Assembly (NCBI GenBank): GCA_016098155.1
Contig: JAAAJB010000124.1
Span: forward strand, 1 to 64,000
Reading direction: 5' to 3'
DNA from: Actinomortierella ambigua
Lineage: Eukaryota; Mortierellomycota; Mortierellomycetes; Mortierellales; Mortierellaceae
Length of the DNA stretch: 64,000 nucleotides
Part shown: positions 33,065-44,142 of the stretch, piece by piece
How the letters are laid out: each line of letters starts with the position of its first letter
Position numbering within the stretch: position 1 is the stretch's first letter
The notes under the pieces: generated by a model
What the model was told of the DNA's origin: nothing
The model's input: the letters and a program-made list of their open reading frames with translations, nothing else
Database searches by the model: none
Program-made: the position numbers and the translations under genes

Positions 33065-35231
33065 ATGACGAAAACAACACAGGACCATTCCGCAAAGGAC
33101 CACCACAGTATGTATGCAGCAGGGACAGCACCTGATGCGTTCTATCAAGCAAGGATGGGCCCTCTGCGGTATTCTCTTCGACAGCTCATTCTCCCTTTTG
33201 TGAAAAGAGAGACCGCCTTTATCAGCGCCCTTCAGGTACATATGACAGACAAAGCCGCTATCCTCAGGGGAGGAGGATGTGGGAGGAGGTGGTGAAGCCC
33301 CAACAAGGAGGTGTCTCGAGTCTGGGAGCGTCGTGGCTTATATAACATCGCTTTCCCTGTTTAAGCTTTCAGGAACCGAGGGAAAGATCTTTGACAACCC
33401 AAAATCGGACCAATCCATTCTTATCCACCATACTTCCATACGTTCTGTGCAATGTAGACAAAGATGCGCCACCCTATTCTGGACACGGTCCTGATGACGA
33501 CTGCGGTGACAGTGACCTATGACTTCAATTCGATCATTGTCCCCTTCGTGTGCTGGTTTGCGTCGCCCGAGCTGGCAAGAGGGTAATCTATCCTTGTGCT
33601 TCCCTCATCAAACAGTGTCTTCCACCACCGGTTCGAGCTCCGTTTCTCATCCCATGAGTGAACCTCTACCCCACTATTGTAGATTTACACTCATTTGCCT
33701 CCAATGCACGTACTGGACAGGCTTTGTCAAGGTAACCTGAAGAAAATGAAGTCTGTCACGCCCATACCCACACGCACACACATTTCTCCACTATCTCTCT
33801 AGCCCCCCCTCTCCCCCTCTATACCTATATCTTTGATACTGGTGTCACCCCCAAAATCACTGCAAGCCCTCACAAGTTTTACTTTTGCTGTAATATGTCA
33901 CCCATAATTAGGATTACCTCTGCTTGCCTCGTCCTCCCTCGCCTCCGATCGTCCGGTTGGCCAATTCAGAGTATCATGGTCGTGAGTACGGATTTCCAAG
34001 CACGCACACGACAACCGCCGTCGCGTACGCTCTCTACTTCTACGGCTACATTGCACGCGCAGATCCAGAGTTGTGGTCTCCTCTTGTAAAAGGCCTTCTC
34101 TACGTGACGGTGGCACTGTACACCTTTTTGGTTGCGTTTGGTCGAGTCTACTGTGGCATGCACTCGGTGACCGATTGTGTCGGTGGAGCTGCCGTTGGCG
34201 TCGCCATTTGGGGAGTCTACACTTATTTTTGCGAAACGATTGCCTTTTATTTTACGACAGGCTTTTGGTGGTGTAAGTTGACAAAAGTTGCTTGTTTCCC
34301 TAATGGGGGATGAGGGTGGAGAGAGAAACGAAGCGAGAAAACGAAGCGAGCTATGGCTCTTCACCCACATGTTTTCGTAGGTCATTGAGCGAAGGGACCC
34401 ATGTAGACTCACCTACACCATCTCCCCCTTTGCTCTATGCCATCGCCAGCGCCTTTGGCCATCCTCGCCATTGTCATTCTCTCCCAGACCTGTTTTCCGA
34501 TCCCAGTTGAAGATTGCCCTTGCGCGGATGACTCGGCTATCTGCACACCCATCACGGCTGGCTGGGTACTTGGCACACTGCATTTCGCCTCGATGGACGA
34601 CTACTCGTCCAACTTTCCAGAGCCAGGTACGATTCCGTACAGCTCCGAGATGGGTCCTACAAAGAGCGTTCTCCGCTTTCTCCTTGGTATGGCGACATTC
34701 TTAGTCTCCCGCGTCATCGTCAAGAAGATTGCCGCGCAGGTGGTACCTCCTCTCTACCAAGCGCTGAGTGGTGGTAGAGGTGGTGGCCTCGCCAAACGAC
34801 CAGAAGAGGCAGGCCCACTCAACACCAGCAAGACAATGCTCTCCAACGGCCAAGACTCTGTTGTCGCGGTGCAGACTTCTCGCTGCAAGACCACAGAGAC
34901 AAGGATGGGTCAAAACCCCAGGACCCGAAAGCAAACGGCTATGTTGCCGTTGGTACCGTCACCCTCGGGGTCCAGCACGGAGGTGTCGTCGTGTGAGAGC
35001 AGCGAGACGGAGGTCGAGCGAGACAACGACGGCCTTGCAGGAAGCAAGGCGGGTACCGTGCTCAACGTTCTGCAGCAGCATCCGCATGCGCCCTTACACA
35101 ACCGGGGTGGGCTTACTCAGGAATATATGACCAGGATGGTTGTTTACCTTGTACTTGGCTATACGTTGACATGCTTAATCCCAGTGCTTTTTGCCCTAGC
35201 TGGCCTTTCTGCATCCCCTACAAGGGTTTGA
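33065..35231 (+). CDS. Long-chain-base-1-phosphate phosphatase (LCB3/YSR3 type)
   Basis: PAP2-superfamily enzyme of the ER that dephosphorylates sphingoid-base phosphates, feeding ceramide synthesis. Exons 33065-33235, 33458-33582, 33683-33731, 33912-34272 and 34450-35231 give 495 residues. The three phosphatase motifs are present: K115-DYLCLP-RP (C1), PSTH at 144-147 (C2), and GRVYCGMHSVTD with R193, H199 and D203 (C3). PSTH in C2 is the form used by sphingoid phosphatases. Several membrane helices surround them. The fifth exon contains a cysteine-containing loop (VEDCPCADD), then a long hydrophilic cytosolic stretch of about 130 residues and a last membrane helix (YLVLGYTLTCLIPVLFALAG). Exon 3 has only 49 bases. 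Confidence 0.92.
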
Positions 35232-37214
35232 AGAATGGTGCGTAGAAGTGAGTTACAACGTGCATTTCAAAAAAAAAAATAATAAAGTGCAAATAGGAAA
35301 CCCCATTGAGTATCACCTTTGATGTAAATGAGCCTTTCGTTGCCTCACCTCATGGGAGCACAGACCAGACGTGAAGGTCTGGGGACCACGCTCTCCTTGA
35401 ATAATTTAGCCTGAAAAGGGATCTCCTGAGAGCGAGGTGAACACTTGAAGCTGTGTTCACACAACGCATATGTGCACCCACACTTACTCTCCCTCTCTCT
35501 CTCTCTCTCTTCCTCTCTTCCTCTCTCTCTTTGGTTTATCGCTCGCTCGCTTTCCCGATGCCTTTTTAGTCCTTGCTCTCTTGAGCCTATAACCAATGCC
35601 CTCGATCCTGTCGCCCTCAATCAATCCACTCTATCGGCTCGATGAGGGAGGGGTAGCGATCGCTCCATGGAAACCACCTCCTCACAAACAATCTTTTAGA
35701 TGAGCTGTCAAACCCCACGTCTCTCCCTGTTCGTTGTTGTAGTACAAAAGGGGGAAAGTAAGAGAAGCGTTGAAAGGGCACTAAAATGATGAATTCCAGC
35801 AAGAACGGTCTAAGTATTGCAGAAATCGAAATGTGTGCCATCTTCCACCTAATATAAACAGAAGGAGATGGCCATGGACTTGAGTTGAGTTCCTGTCCTG
35901 CCCCACCCACTCCGTTGTGACAATGAAATGGCATGCCCATTACATACTCCTCGTCATTGTCATAACATCTAGAAAGAGGAAGAAAGATAAGGTCGCTGGA
36001 GAAGGAATCAGCCTGTTTTTTTTTTATTCTTGTGCCTTCGACGAAACAACGATCGTCATTCACCCTTTTCCTTGCACTGCTTGGATCGTCTTGGTTTGGT
36101 CCTTCCCTCCCTTTTGTCTACCCTAGAGTCGCACTTATCCTTATTCTCATCACTAACTGCAAACAGACTCGCCAACATCGCCTACCAAATTATTGCCTTC
36201 ATTTCACTCTATCCTCTTTACAACAGGCCTATGTTTCCTTGTGTTTCATCTCAATCTCTGTGAAGACGTGACACACGCCTGTCTGCCTCTTCTCCCCAGC
36301 TTTCTGCAATCGCCACACGCCTCCGCCTAACCGTCGTGTATGCGCCTGTTTTTTGTTGTGCATCTGTCAAGGATGGTTAGCCTACAAATTAGTGCATGTC
36401 CCTTTAAATAGTCTGTGCCTGTGCAGGCTCCGTGCCCTTTCTTTAGTAAGGCAGAGCGTGGTTGTCCTGCTGGTCAGAGAGCATTGAATACTTTGGACTC
36501 ACACCCAACAATACGTGCATCCACACTCTCGCAGACTCCAGTCTGGCGAACCCTCTATTCTCGAACTCTCCATATGGCTTGAAGACCCACTGTTTTCTTT
36601 CTTCACCTTCACCTTCCTTTTGCTTGTTATCCTCTGCTGTTTGCATCTTTCATGTTCTTCGTTAACAATTGAATATCACCACCGAAGATGTATGTGGAAT
36701 GCTACTCTTGAGGCCTTATGAGACATGCCATCGACCGATCGCCCAATCGTAGCCCCGTTGACGCGACACGACTATTCTTTGCTGCTTTTCCCTCTTTTCC
36801 CTCTTTTCCGTTCTCCCTTTACCATTTGCGAAACCGCATTCTTTCGCTTTATAATGAACACACGCACGGTCCTCGCAGCCACCATTGTGTTGCAAGGATA
36901 ACAACTATGCGCTATTGATGTTTCCTTTTTTTTTTTTGCTTTCCTGTCGATTTCCTTAGTCCATTATTTATTACACTTCTTGTCACTTTCCTCAAGGAAA
37001 GAGAATTGTCTCCAACTTGATAGACAACTGCAGTATGACTAACAAAAGCGCTTGCCACCATCTCCTTGCCTGGACACAATACACATTCCATACCTCTTGC
37101 CACCTTCTTTGCCCCCTATTGTTTTAGCTGGTCTTCCATCAAGTGTTTCCCCAGGATAGGCCGCCCTACACCCACCCACCCCCACCCAACCCATCATCCT
37201 CCATACATTCTTCG
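35232..37214. other. Long spacer before the permease gene
   Basis: About 2 kb with no supported gene. It contains a CT microsatellite (35489-35530) and several T-runs. The last 200 bases are CA/C-rich and probably form the permease leader. Reading frames are short and unbiased. Confidence 0.55.
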
Positions 37215-40200
37215 ATGACGATATCCAATCTGTTTTCCCCCTCAGCGCCCACACCCTTCTCTCGAGCGATCAGTAGGACACCATTATCACAGTCCGCCAC
37301 CCCGTCTTCCTCTACCTCATCATCTCCCTCCTCCGCATCATGCTCCAGTTCGACTCAAGTCTCTTCCAGTAGAGACAGCGCGACCAGGGCATCGTCTTCC
37401 GTTTCCACAAAAGGAGCACGGACAGTGACAACCAGCTATCTTGCGTCTGTCAAAGGGAATTCTGCTGCTGCTGCTACTGCTGCTGCTGCAGGCGGTCGTC
37501 ATTCGAGTTCATCCTCTTCATTTTCGCGCCATTCCAATCCGTCCTCCATCACGTCCTCGACAAGATGCTCCACCTCGGCCACTACCGATCAAAGCTCTGC
37601 GTTTCATGCTGGTAACCTAGAAGCTAGTAGTTGCCATGGCCAACAACGAGGCGACGGCGACGATGATGATGATACCTTTGGTGGGCGTACCGTCAATTCC
37701 CAACCGGAGCGGACGATGGGCCTCGGAAGCGCTATTCTTATGGTAATGCGATGGTATGCATCATTTTTCTCCCTCTCTCTCTCTCTCCCCCACCTTACCC
37801 TCACGATCCCATAGAAATCCTTTTTTTTTTTGTTGTCTTTTTCATCATCCTTGACCCTCTTTGGGCGCAAGTGACGAGATGTAACAACTGGATCGCCGGA
37901 ACGCCAACTCATTCGCTTCCCACCGGATATCAAGCAGGCATTGGCAAACTCACCCCCCCCCCTTTTCTGTTCCATTTTTTTTTTTCGCTACGATATGCCA
38001 AGATTATTGGCACTTTGATCGGTACGGGGATCTTTGCCTCTCCAGGACCACTCTTCGATGCTGTCCACTCGACACAGACTAGCTTCATCATCTGGGCATT
38101 CGCAGGGTTGATTTGCACCATTGGCGCGTACTCTTATGCTGAACTCGGCACCATGTTTCCTTCGTCCGGAGGAGACTTTAACTATCTTAGTCGCGCCTAT
38201 GGTCGGAAGATGGGCCTTATCTTTGGGTGGACGTTCATCATGGTCCTAAACCCCGTCGGTACTTCTGGCATCTCGGGTGTCTTGGGGCGCTATGTTGTTG
38301 ATCTGATCCGGTACTTTTACGAGGCTCACAACATGGCCGCTGCCGCTGCTGTCGCTGCATCCGGCGCCACGAATAGCGCTGCCACTGGAAGCGACTTTTA
38401 CAACCCATTGCCCATAGGGAATGCCGCAGGAAGCCAACCACCATTGGGCATCAGCCCATTCAATGGAACAGGGACTGGTGGAGGCGGAGGTAGCGACTAT
38501 TACTGGTCCGGCAACGAAACTGTCTACGGCCCACTGATCTTTCTGAACGAGACGGTTGGCATTGATGATCGGGGCCATTTGGTGCATCTGAGCCCTCACT
38601 CACCCTATGCGCCGGGGTCGTCAGTGTACAACGCACCATTCTCGCAACCACCGGGCGCGGACACAATGGCGATACTGGTTCGAGTCTTCTCAGTGAGCGC
38701 GATCCTCTTGATGGGAGCTATCAATGTTTTCTTTAAGGAAGGCGGCAAGTATGCGAGTAACTTTCTGGCAATCTTAAAGTTGGCGGGTATGTCGCTCTTG
38801 ATCGTGATCGGTTCGATGGCTGCAGTCAAGAACCATGCCCAGTCCGAGCCGTTCCTCATCCCAATTGAGGAGTCTAGCCGGAATGTTCTCGACTATGTTA
38901 GTGCACTCTGCTTTGCCTTCTTCGCGGTAAGATTTTTCAACTCTTTTCTATGTTTGTATAATATTGTTGTTTATATGGCGGTGACCTTGATTCGTGGGAT
39001 CTTCTTTTCCTTCTTTTTGTTTTGTTAAACCCCCCTTTTTTATTTTCGTATGTCCCCCAAATAGTACAACGGATTCAACAACATCAATCTTGGTCTAGGC
39101 GAACTACGGGACCCGGAGCGCAACCTCAAGTGGGCGGTATGCCTCGCGATGCCATCGATCACCGTCCTCTTTCTCCTCGCCAACTTTGCACTCTTCTCGA
39201 TCCTCTCCTCGCACGACCTGCGGCACATCCACTCGCTCACGCTCCATGCGGGCCACAAAGTGCTCGGCACCCCGGGCGGATATCTGATGGCGGCCACAGT
39301 CATCGCGTCCGCCCTCGGCTCCATCAACGCCAACATCTGGGCGGGCACGCGGTTGTTGGTGACCTTGGCCAACGACAATGAGCTCATCCCGGCCTGCATG
39401 GCCAAGACCTGGTCGCGCACGGGGACGCCAGCGTGGGCGATGACATTCTTGATTGTCCAGGCGTGCATCCATGCCTTGATCGGCCTCGATTTTAAGCAGT
39501 TTTCCAAGGTGTACTCGGCCGTCGGCTGGTCGTGGTATGGGCTTTCGGTGTTTGGTCTGCTGTACTTGCGCAAAACAAAACCCCATCTTCCGAGACCCGT
39601 CAAGATCTGGTACCCGCTCGCCGTCCTGTTTGTTGCCGTCGCTGCATTCTTGGTTCTGGGTGCTTTGCTGCTGGCCTTTGGCAGCAAGGCCCTCCTCCAC
39701 CCATCTTCGACCACCGCAGGCGGTGAGGGTGATAGTAGTGGCAATAGTGGATCGGCGACCGACTCTGTAGTACCAAACACCGAAAAGAGTCCACCGGTTG
39801 AGTGGGGAACCGTCGGCATGGTGATCTTTGTTTTCATCATGGTTTCGTGCTCCTGGTGTGCGATCCGTGGCACGCGATGGATCAACCGCCGGAAGCAACT
39901 TGCACGAACGTGTGCAGGAGCGTGCGAGGCTGAGAGAGTGCATTCACAGGAGATGGGCGAGAGCAAAGACGATCATAGCTGTTGCTCAACGAGCGAATGC
40001 CGCCATGACAGCATTTTGTCGAGTTCCAGAGAAAGTCGTCGCAGTAGCGCCTGTACACAGGAGGATCCTACCGAGCACCGTCCAAGAAGCGTCCGATCTG
40101 TAAAGTCGCTTGTGTACTCTTCGCCGGGCAAGGAGCGAAACACCCTAAAGAGTTTTACCATCACCCGCACACCGAACGCGACCGAGCCTTCCTCCCCTGA

Positions 40201-40765
40201 TAGAATCAGCAACAGGATGGACAATTATGTCTCGAGGCCAAGAGGCCATCGCCGTGAGCACTCTCAACCACAGAATCAACATGGCCTTTATTCGAACGAG
40301 GCTGCTGTCATCGCATCCCCGGCGGATAACACTTTCCGACATCGGCATCTCCACCACCCTCACCATACGTGTCCTAACAACAATGGACTTCACCGTCGCC
40401 GCTCTTCCTGGGATGAACGGGACATGAGCCATTCAAACTCTTCGTCCGTGGTCCTTCACCCTTGGTCACCCTCTTCACTACACGACCCTTTCCGAGCTAT
40501 TCCAGCAACATCACCGTCACCACAAAACCCCTTCCGAGCCACACCAGCACCATCATCATCCCCATTGCTAGCGCAGATGACGACCACCTCCCGAAACTTT
40601 TTGTCTCTAGAGACTCCTGATGACCCATCCACACCACTGAGCCCATTGGCTTCTTCTATTCTCCTTCCTCCCTTCAGCCTGCACGAGTCCAGCTCCACTC
40701 TTGTCAACAAACCTGAGCAGGACACGTCGTCCCCAGACTCGTCCCAGGCCATCTCGCACGCATGA
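37215..40765 (+). CDS. Amino-acid permease, LAT/MUP1-like (APC superfamily)
   Basis: Plasma-membrane amino-acid transporter, possibly for methionine or other neutral amino acids. Exons 37215-37742, 38003-38926 and 39065-40765, phase 0, give 1050 residues. The signature of TM1, IIGTLIGTGIFASPGPL, is rebuilt by the first junction, and YNGFNNINLGLGELRDPERNL by the second; about 12 membrane helices follow the LAT pattern. Three extensions make it about twice the family length. These are a Ser/Thr/Ala-rich N-terminal tail of 170 residues, a Gly/Asn/Ser loop of about 110 residues after the fourth helix with N-glycosylation sequons (NGT, NET, NET), and a C-terminal tail of about 300 residues, Ser/His-rich. 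The tails probably carry ubiquitin or kinase control sites. Convergent with RTT106. Confidence 0.9.
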
Positions 40766-41016
40766 ATTTCCTCCGACAGAGTGACCATCGTTCTCCTCAA
40801 ATCTTGGAGCATGTTGACGCACACAATACCTTCCATATATTCATGACTCTCCCTCCCTTCCATAATGAAACGCATTTTCCGCATTTTTTTTTTGTATTGT
40901 ACCATTTTTTTTGGAAGTAATCATGACACGAAAATAAAATATATACAAACAGGCGCCTTTTTTTTTTCTTCTTTCTTTGCTTCTTCTTTCATTTTTTTTC
41001 TTTCTCTTTTGCATCT

Positions 41017-43059
41017 TCAGTCATCCTCGAGCTCATCAATCTCATCCTCTTCTTCTTCGTCCTCCACATCCTCAATGTCGTCCTCCTCCATCTCTTCGCC
41101 TTCATCCGACCGCAACTCTTCTTCGTCTTCTTCTGCAGGCCCCTCTCCATCCTCATCACCCTCAGCTCCAAGATCGACGCTGTCTTGATCATCCTGCTCA
41201 TTATTGGCTGCGTTTTCGTCTTCGTCTTCCTCCTCCTCATCTTCCGCATCCTCTGCCGCGTGAACCTCGTCCTTTTCTTCTTCATCCTCTCCATCCTCCT
41301 CCTCCTCTTCCTCTTCCTCCTCTTCCAACTCGTCATCCTCCTCGTCGTCTTCATCCGTATCTTCGCCTAGACTCTCGCCATCGTCCTCCTCTTGCCGTGC
41401 AGCACGATGCCGTGAAGAACCAGCACTGGAGGATGTCGATGCCGGAGCTCTTGTCGACGACGCCGATGCAGCAGCAGCAGCGGTGGTAGTGGTAGTGGCA
41501 GACTCCATTTCATGGTCATCATTATCAGAGCCGATCGCCTCCGAATCGTACTCCTCGACCATATCCTCATCCTCACTCTCCGGTGCAAAGTCCTCATCGT
41601 CCTCGTCGTCATCGCTATCGTCGTCACGATGTTGCTGAACGACGGCCTTGCCCTTTCCTTTGTTCCCCTTGTCGAGCTTGACGCCGTTCATGGCTGCCTT
41701 CTTGACGTCATTGCCTTCTTCATCGCTGCCCTGGTAATTATCATCGCCACCCTCTCCATCATCATCATCCCCATCGATCCGCTCGCGCTTCTTGGACGAG
41801 ATGGGCGCCTTGTCCTTCGCTTTGAGGTCCTCGCTCATGGACCGATCCCGGATCCCGCTGCGCTTGATCCAGTCCTCGAGTTTTGCAAACTCCTTGGTGT
41901 CGATCATGCCAAAGCCGATGGATCGCCGTGACTGTGGCCTGCCACTGTTGCTATTACTTGTGTTGGAATTTCCTCCGCTGTGGTTGGTGGTGGTGGTGTT
42001 GGTGATCATGCTGGAGTTGGTCGTGGATGGAGGTACACCTTCACAATCCTCGGGTGAGGCATCCTCGCTGACGACAATCTCAACGTCAAAAGTGCGGGAA
42101 ACGATCGAGTGGAAGCCAATAGCGTCAATCTTGGTTGCTGGTAGGTAAATGATTGGTTTTTTGAAGGCAAACAGGATCCCCTTGGGCAGCAAGTAGATGG
42201 TGCCCTGACTCGACTTTAGATGTGCCGAGAAGTTTGGGAAAGGTGGACTTTGGTTGGCGACAATCTCATATCCACTGTTGTTGTTGTTGTCGTTGTTGCT
42301 ATTGTTGTTGTTGCTGATATGGTTGTTGACCTCCAAACACTGCGTGATGAGCGCCACCAACACTGCGTCTGGCCTCTTCGACAACACCTTGTCCCGCAGA
42401 TCCGTCGTCAGGTCCAGCAGCCCCAAATGCTCCGTCGCACAGGTGAGTGCAAAATCCTTGCCATCGTCTGCCACCGTCACTGCCCAGATCGCATCCTTTG
42501 GGGTCGGGACGGCCTCATGCCGGAAGAACAACAACACGGCCGTCTGCTTTGTAGCCCTCTCCAAGAACGGGACGGCGATGACTCGATACAGCGCTGTCCA
42601 GGGCGCGGCTGCCAGAACCACCTCGGTAGGGGATGTCGCTGTAGGGCTTTGGACCAGGGCCACCTCCTTTTGGTGGAACCGCAACGCGAGCTTCTTGCGG
42701 AATGGGTGTAGGAACGATACCGGTCCTGTGCTGTAGATGGCTGGTCCTAGATCCTTGGAAGCTGGGACGGGCCACGTTGGGGCGGAGGTGGTATGGAGAG
42801 TGGCGACAGTGGCAGCAGCAGTAGCTGGAGAGGAAGGGGTGGAAGAGGAGAAGGGACTTGATCCGTCTAGCCGCATGCGCTTTGCGTTGGGCTCGCTCAG
42901 GGTTGATCCATATTGCTCCTGCTGTTGGAGAAGCTTGTGTTGAAAGTGAGTCAGGAGACGCGTCAAAACTTGGTCAGCCTCGGGGCTCGACCGGGCAAGC
43001 GCCTTGACAGCAGAAGCCAAAGACTGATCGTCGATGAGCGAGGCGATCAAGTCTGACAT
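41017..43059 (-). CDS. RTT106: Histone chaperone Rtt106
   Basis: Nuclear chaperone that binds newly made H3-H4 (with H3K56 acetylation in yeast) and deposits it on DNA. Single exon, 680 residues. The N-terminal 40 residues (MSDLIASLIDDQSLASAVKA) match the helical dimerisation segment. A tandem PH-like core follows at about residues 105-390: RKKLALRFHQKEVAL, WTALYRVIAVPFL, then the Rtt106 domain with HLKSSQGTIYLLPKGILFAF, IIYLPATKIDAIGFHSI, FGMIDTKEFAKLEDWI. Asn- and Thr-rich loops interrupt the core. The last about 250 residues are extremely acidic (Asp/Glu), longer than the acidic tail of yeast Rtt106. Pob3 also has this domain, but its N-terminal SSRP1 part is absent here. Ends tail-to-tail with the permease, 251 bases apart. 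Confidence 0.92.
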   Translation of the reverse strand: MSDLIASLIDDQSLASAVKALARSSPEADQVLTRLLTHFQHKLLQQQEQYGSTLSEPNAKRMRLDGSSPFSSSTPSSPATAAATVATLHTTSAPTWPVPASKDLGPAIYSTGPVSFLHPFRKKLALRFHQKEVALVQSPTATSPTEVVLAAAPWTALYRVIAVPFLERATKQTAVLLFFRHEAVPTPKDAIWAVTVADDGKDFALTCATEHLGLLDLTTDLRDKVLSKRPDAVLVALITQCLEVNNHISNNNNSNNDNNNNSGYEIVANQSPPFPNFSAHLKSSQGTIYLLPKGILFAFKKPIIYLPATKIDAIGFHSIVSRTFDVEIVVSEDASPEDCEGVPPSTTNSSMITNTTTTNHSGGNSNTSNSNSGRPQSRRSIGFGMIDTKEFAKLEDWIKRSGIRDRSMSEDLKAKDKAPISSKKRERIDGDDDDGEGGDDNYQGSDEEGNDVKKAAMNGVKLDKGNKGKGKAVVQQHRDDDSDDDEDDEDFAPESEDEDMVEEYDSEAIGSDNDDHEMESATTTTTAAAAASASSTRAPASTSSSAGSSRHRAARQEEDDGESLGEDTDEDDEEDDELEEEEEEEEEEDGEDEEEKDEVHAAEDAEDEEEEDEDENAANNEQDDQDSVDLGAEGDEDGEGPAEEDEEELRSDEGEEMEEDDIEDVEDEEEEDEIDELEDD

Positions 43060-43915
43060 CGAATGCGGGAAAGAGCGAGAGAGGGTGGGGAGGGGCGAGG
43101 GGGGGAGGAGAGGAGAGAGTGACTGATGGGCAATGTGCGATGGGGGAGACTGACGCTAGCCTCTCCTCCATGTGAGGACAGGGTTTTTTTTTCTCTTTTG
43201 GCGGGCGTAGGGTTGGGGAGGGTGGTGGAGGCTGTGGCTTGGCAACGCCACCACCCACTTGATCACCCATTTTCAATTGTTATCGCGCGCTCACGATATG
43301 CATTATTGTCTGCATTATGGCTGGACGCGCACGATCCACATATCATGCAGTTCTGCGATCCCCTCCACTCGTCACCCATCGCGCAAGAGGGCGTCCCACA
43401 AGCCTCTGCCCGTCTTCAAAGGCCCTTCATATGGTTGTCTGAAAACTTGCCTCATTCTGATTCCCTATGCCGCTCAACAGTCGTTTTGGAATAGAGGTCG
43501 ACCCCATCGGGCCTCTTCTGTCTGAGGGCGATTAAGAGGGAAAGAAAAACAAAAAGTTGTTTGTACGTGTGGAGGAGATGACTCTGGCGAGGGGATTTTA
43601 GAACGTCCGTCTTCATCTAGTTTTCGCGTGCAACGAGTGTCGCTGTCTCTTCCTCCCCGCCCCTCCCGGCACTCACGCTTGCTGTTTTGGAATGGCCCTG
43701 TTGGCATCATACATATCACTGACAGTTTATCTCTTCTGTGGCATACACTCACACAATCTTCACTTTGGACTCGTCCTTCAGGAACACGCACTTCCACACC
43801 CCAAAAGTGTGTCCCAATACGCGAGGCGGTGTGCCACTGTGCAAGCCCTTCTTGTGTTCTTCTTCTTTTTTTTTCTCTCTCTCTCTCTCCCTCTACCTCC
43901 TCGCACTCTCTTTCC

Positions 43916-43961
<46 letters not shown>

Positions 43962-44142
43962 TTCTCTCTCTCTCTCTCTCTGATAAATCTCACGCGAGGC
44001 AAGAAAGGAGACAGCAAGGAGACTACACCCTGTACAACCACGCAGCTTAACATCCAGACCTCCCTCGCTCCCCATCTCGTCATCACAAGTCTTTCTCAAC
44101 CTCATTACGTGACGAACAAGCACTACTCTCTTCACATAAGCC
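43060..44142. other. Divergent spacer with CT microsatellite
   Basis: About 1.1 kb between the divergent RTT106 and 44143 genes. It contains the (CT)n tract at 43875-43980. No gene is supported; the 5' leaders of both genes lie at the ends. Confidence 0.55.
43875..43980. repeat. (CT)n microsatellite
   Basis: About 100 bases of CT repeat with a few interruptions, about 160 bases before ATG 44143, probably in the 5' leader or core promoter of that gene. Confidence 0.95.

Noticed and set aside
41017..43059. Assignment to FACT subunit Pob3/SSRP1
   Set aside because: It shares the Rtt106 domain but lacks the Pob3 N-terminal domain. The short helical N-terminus and acidic tail fit Rtt106.
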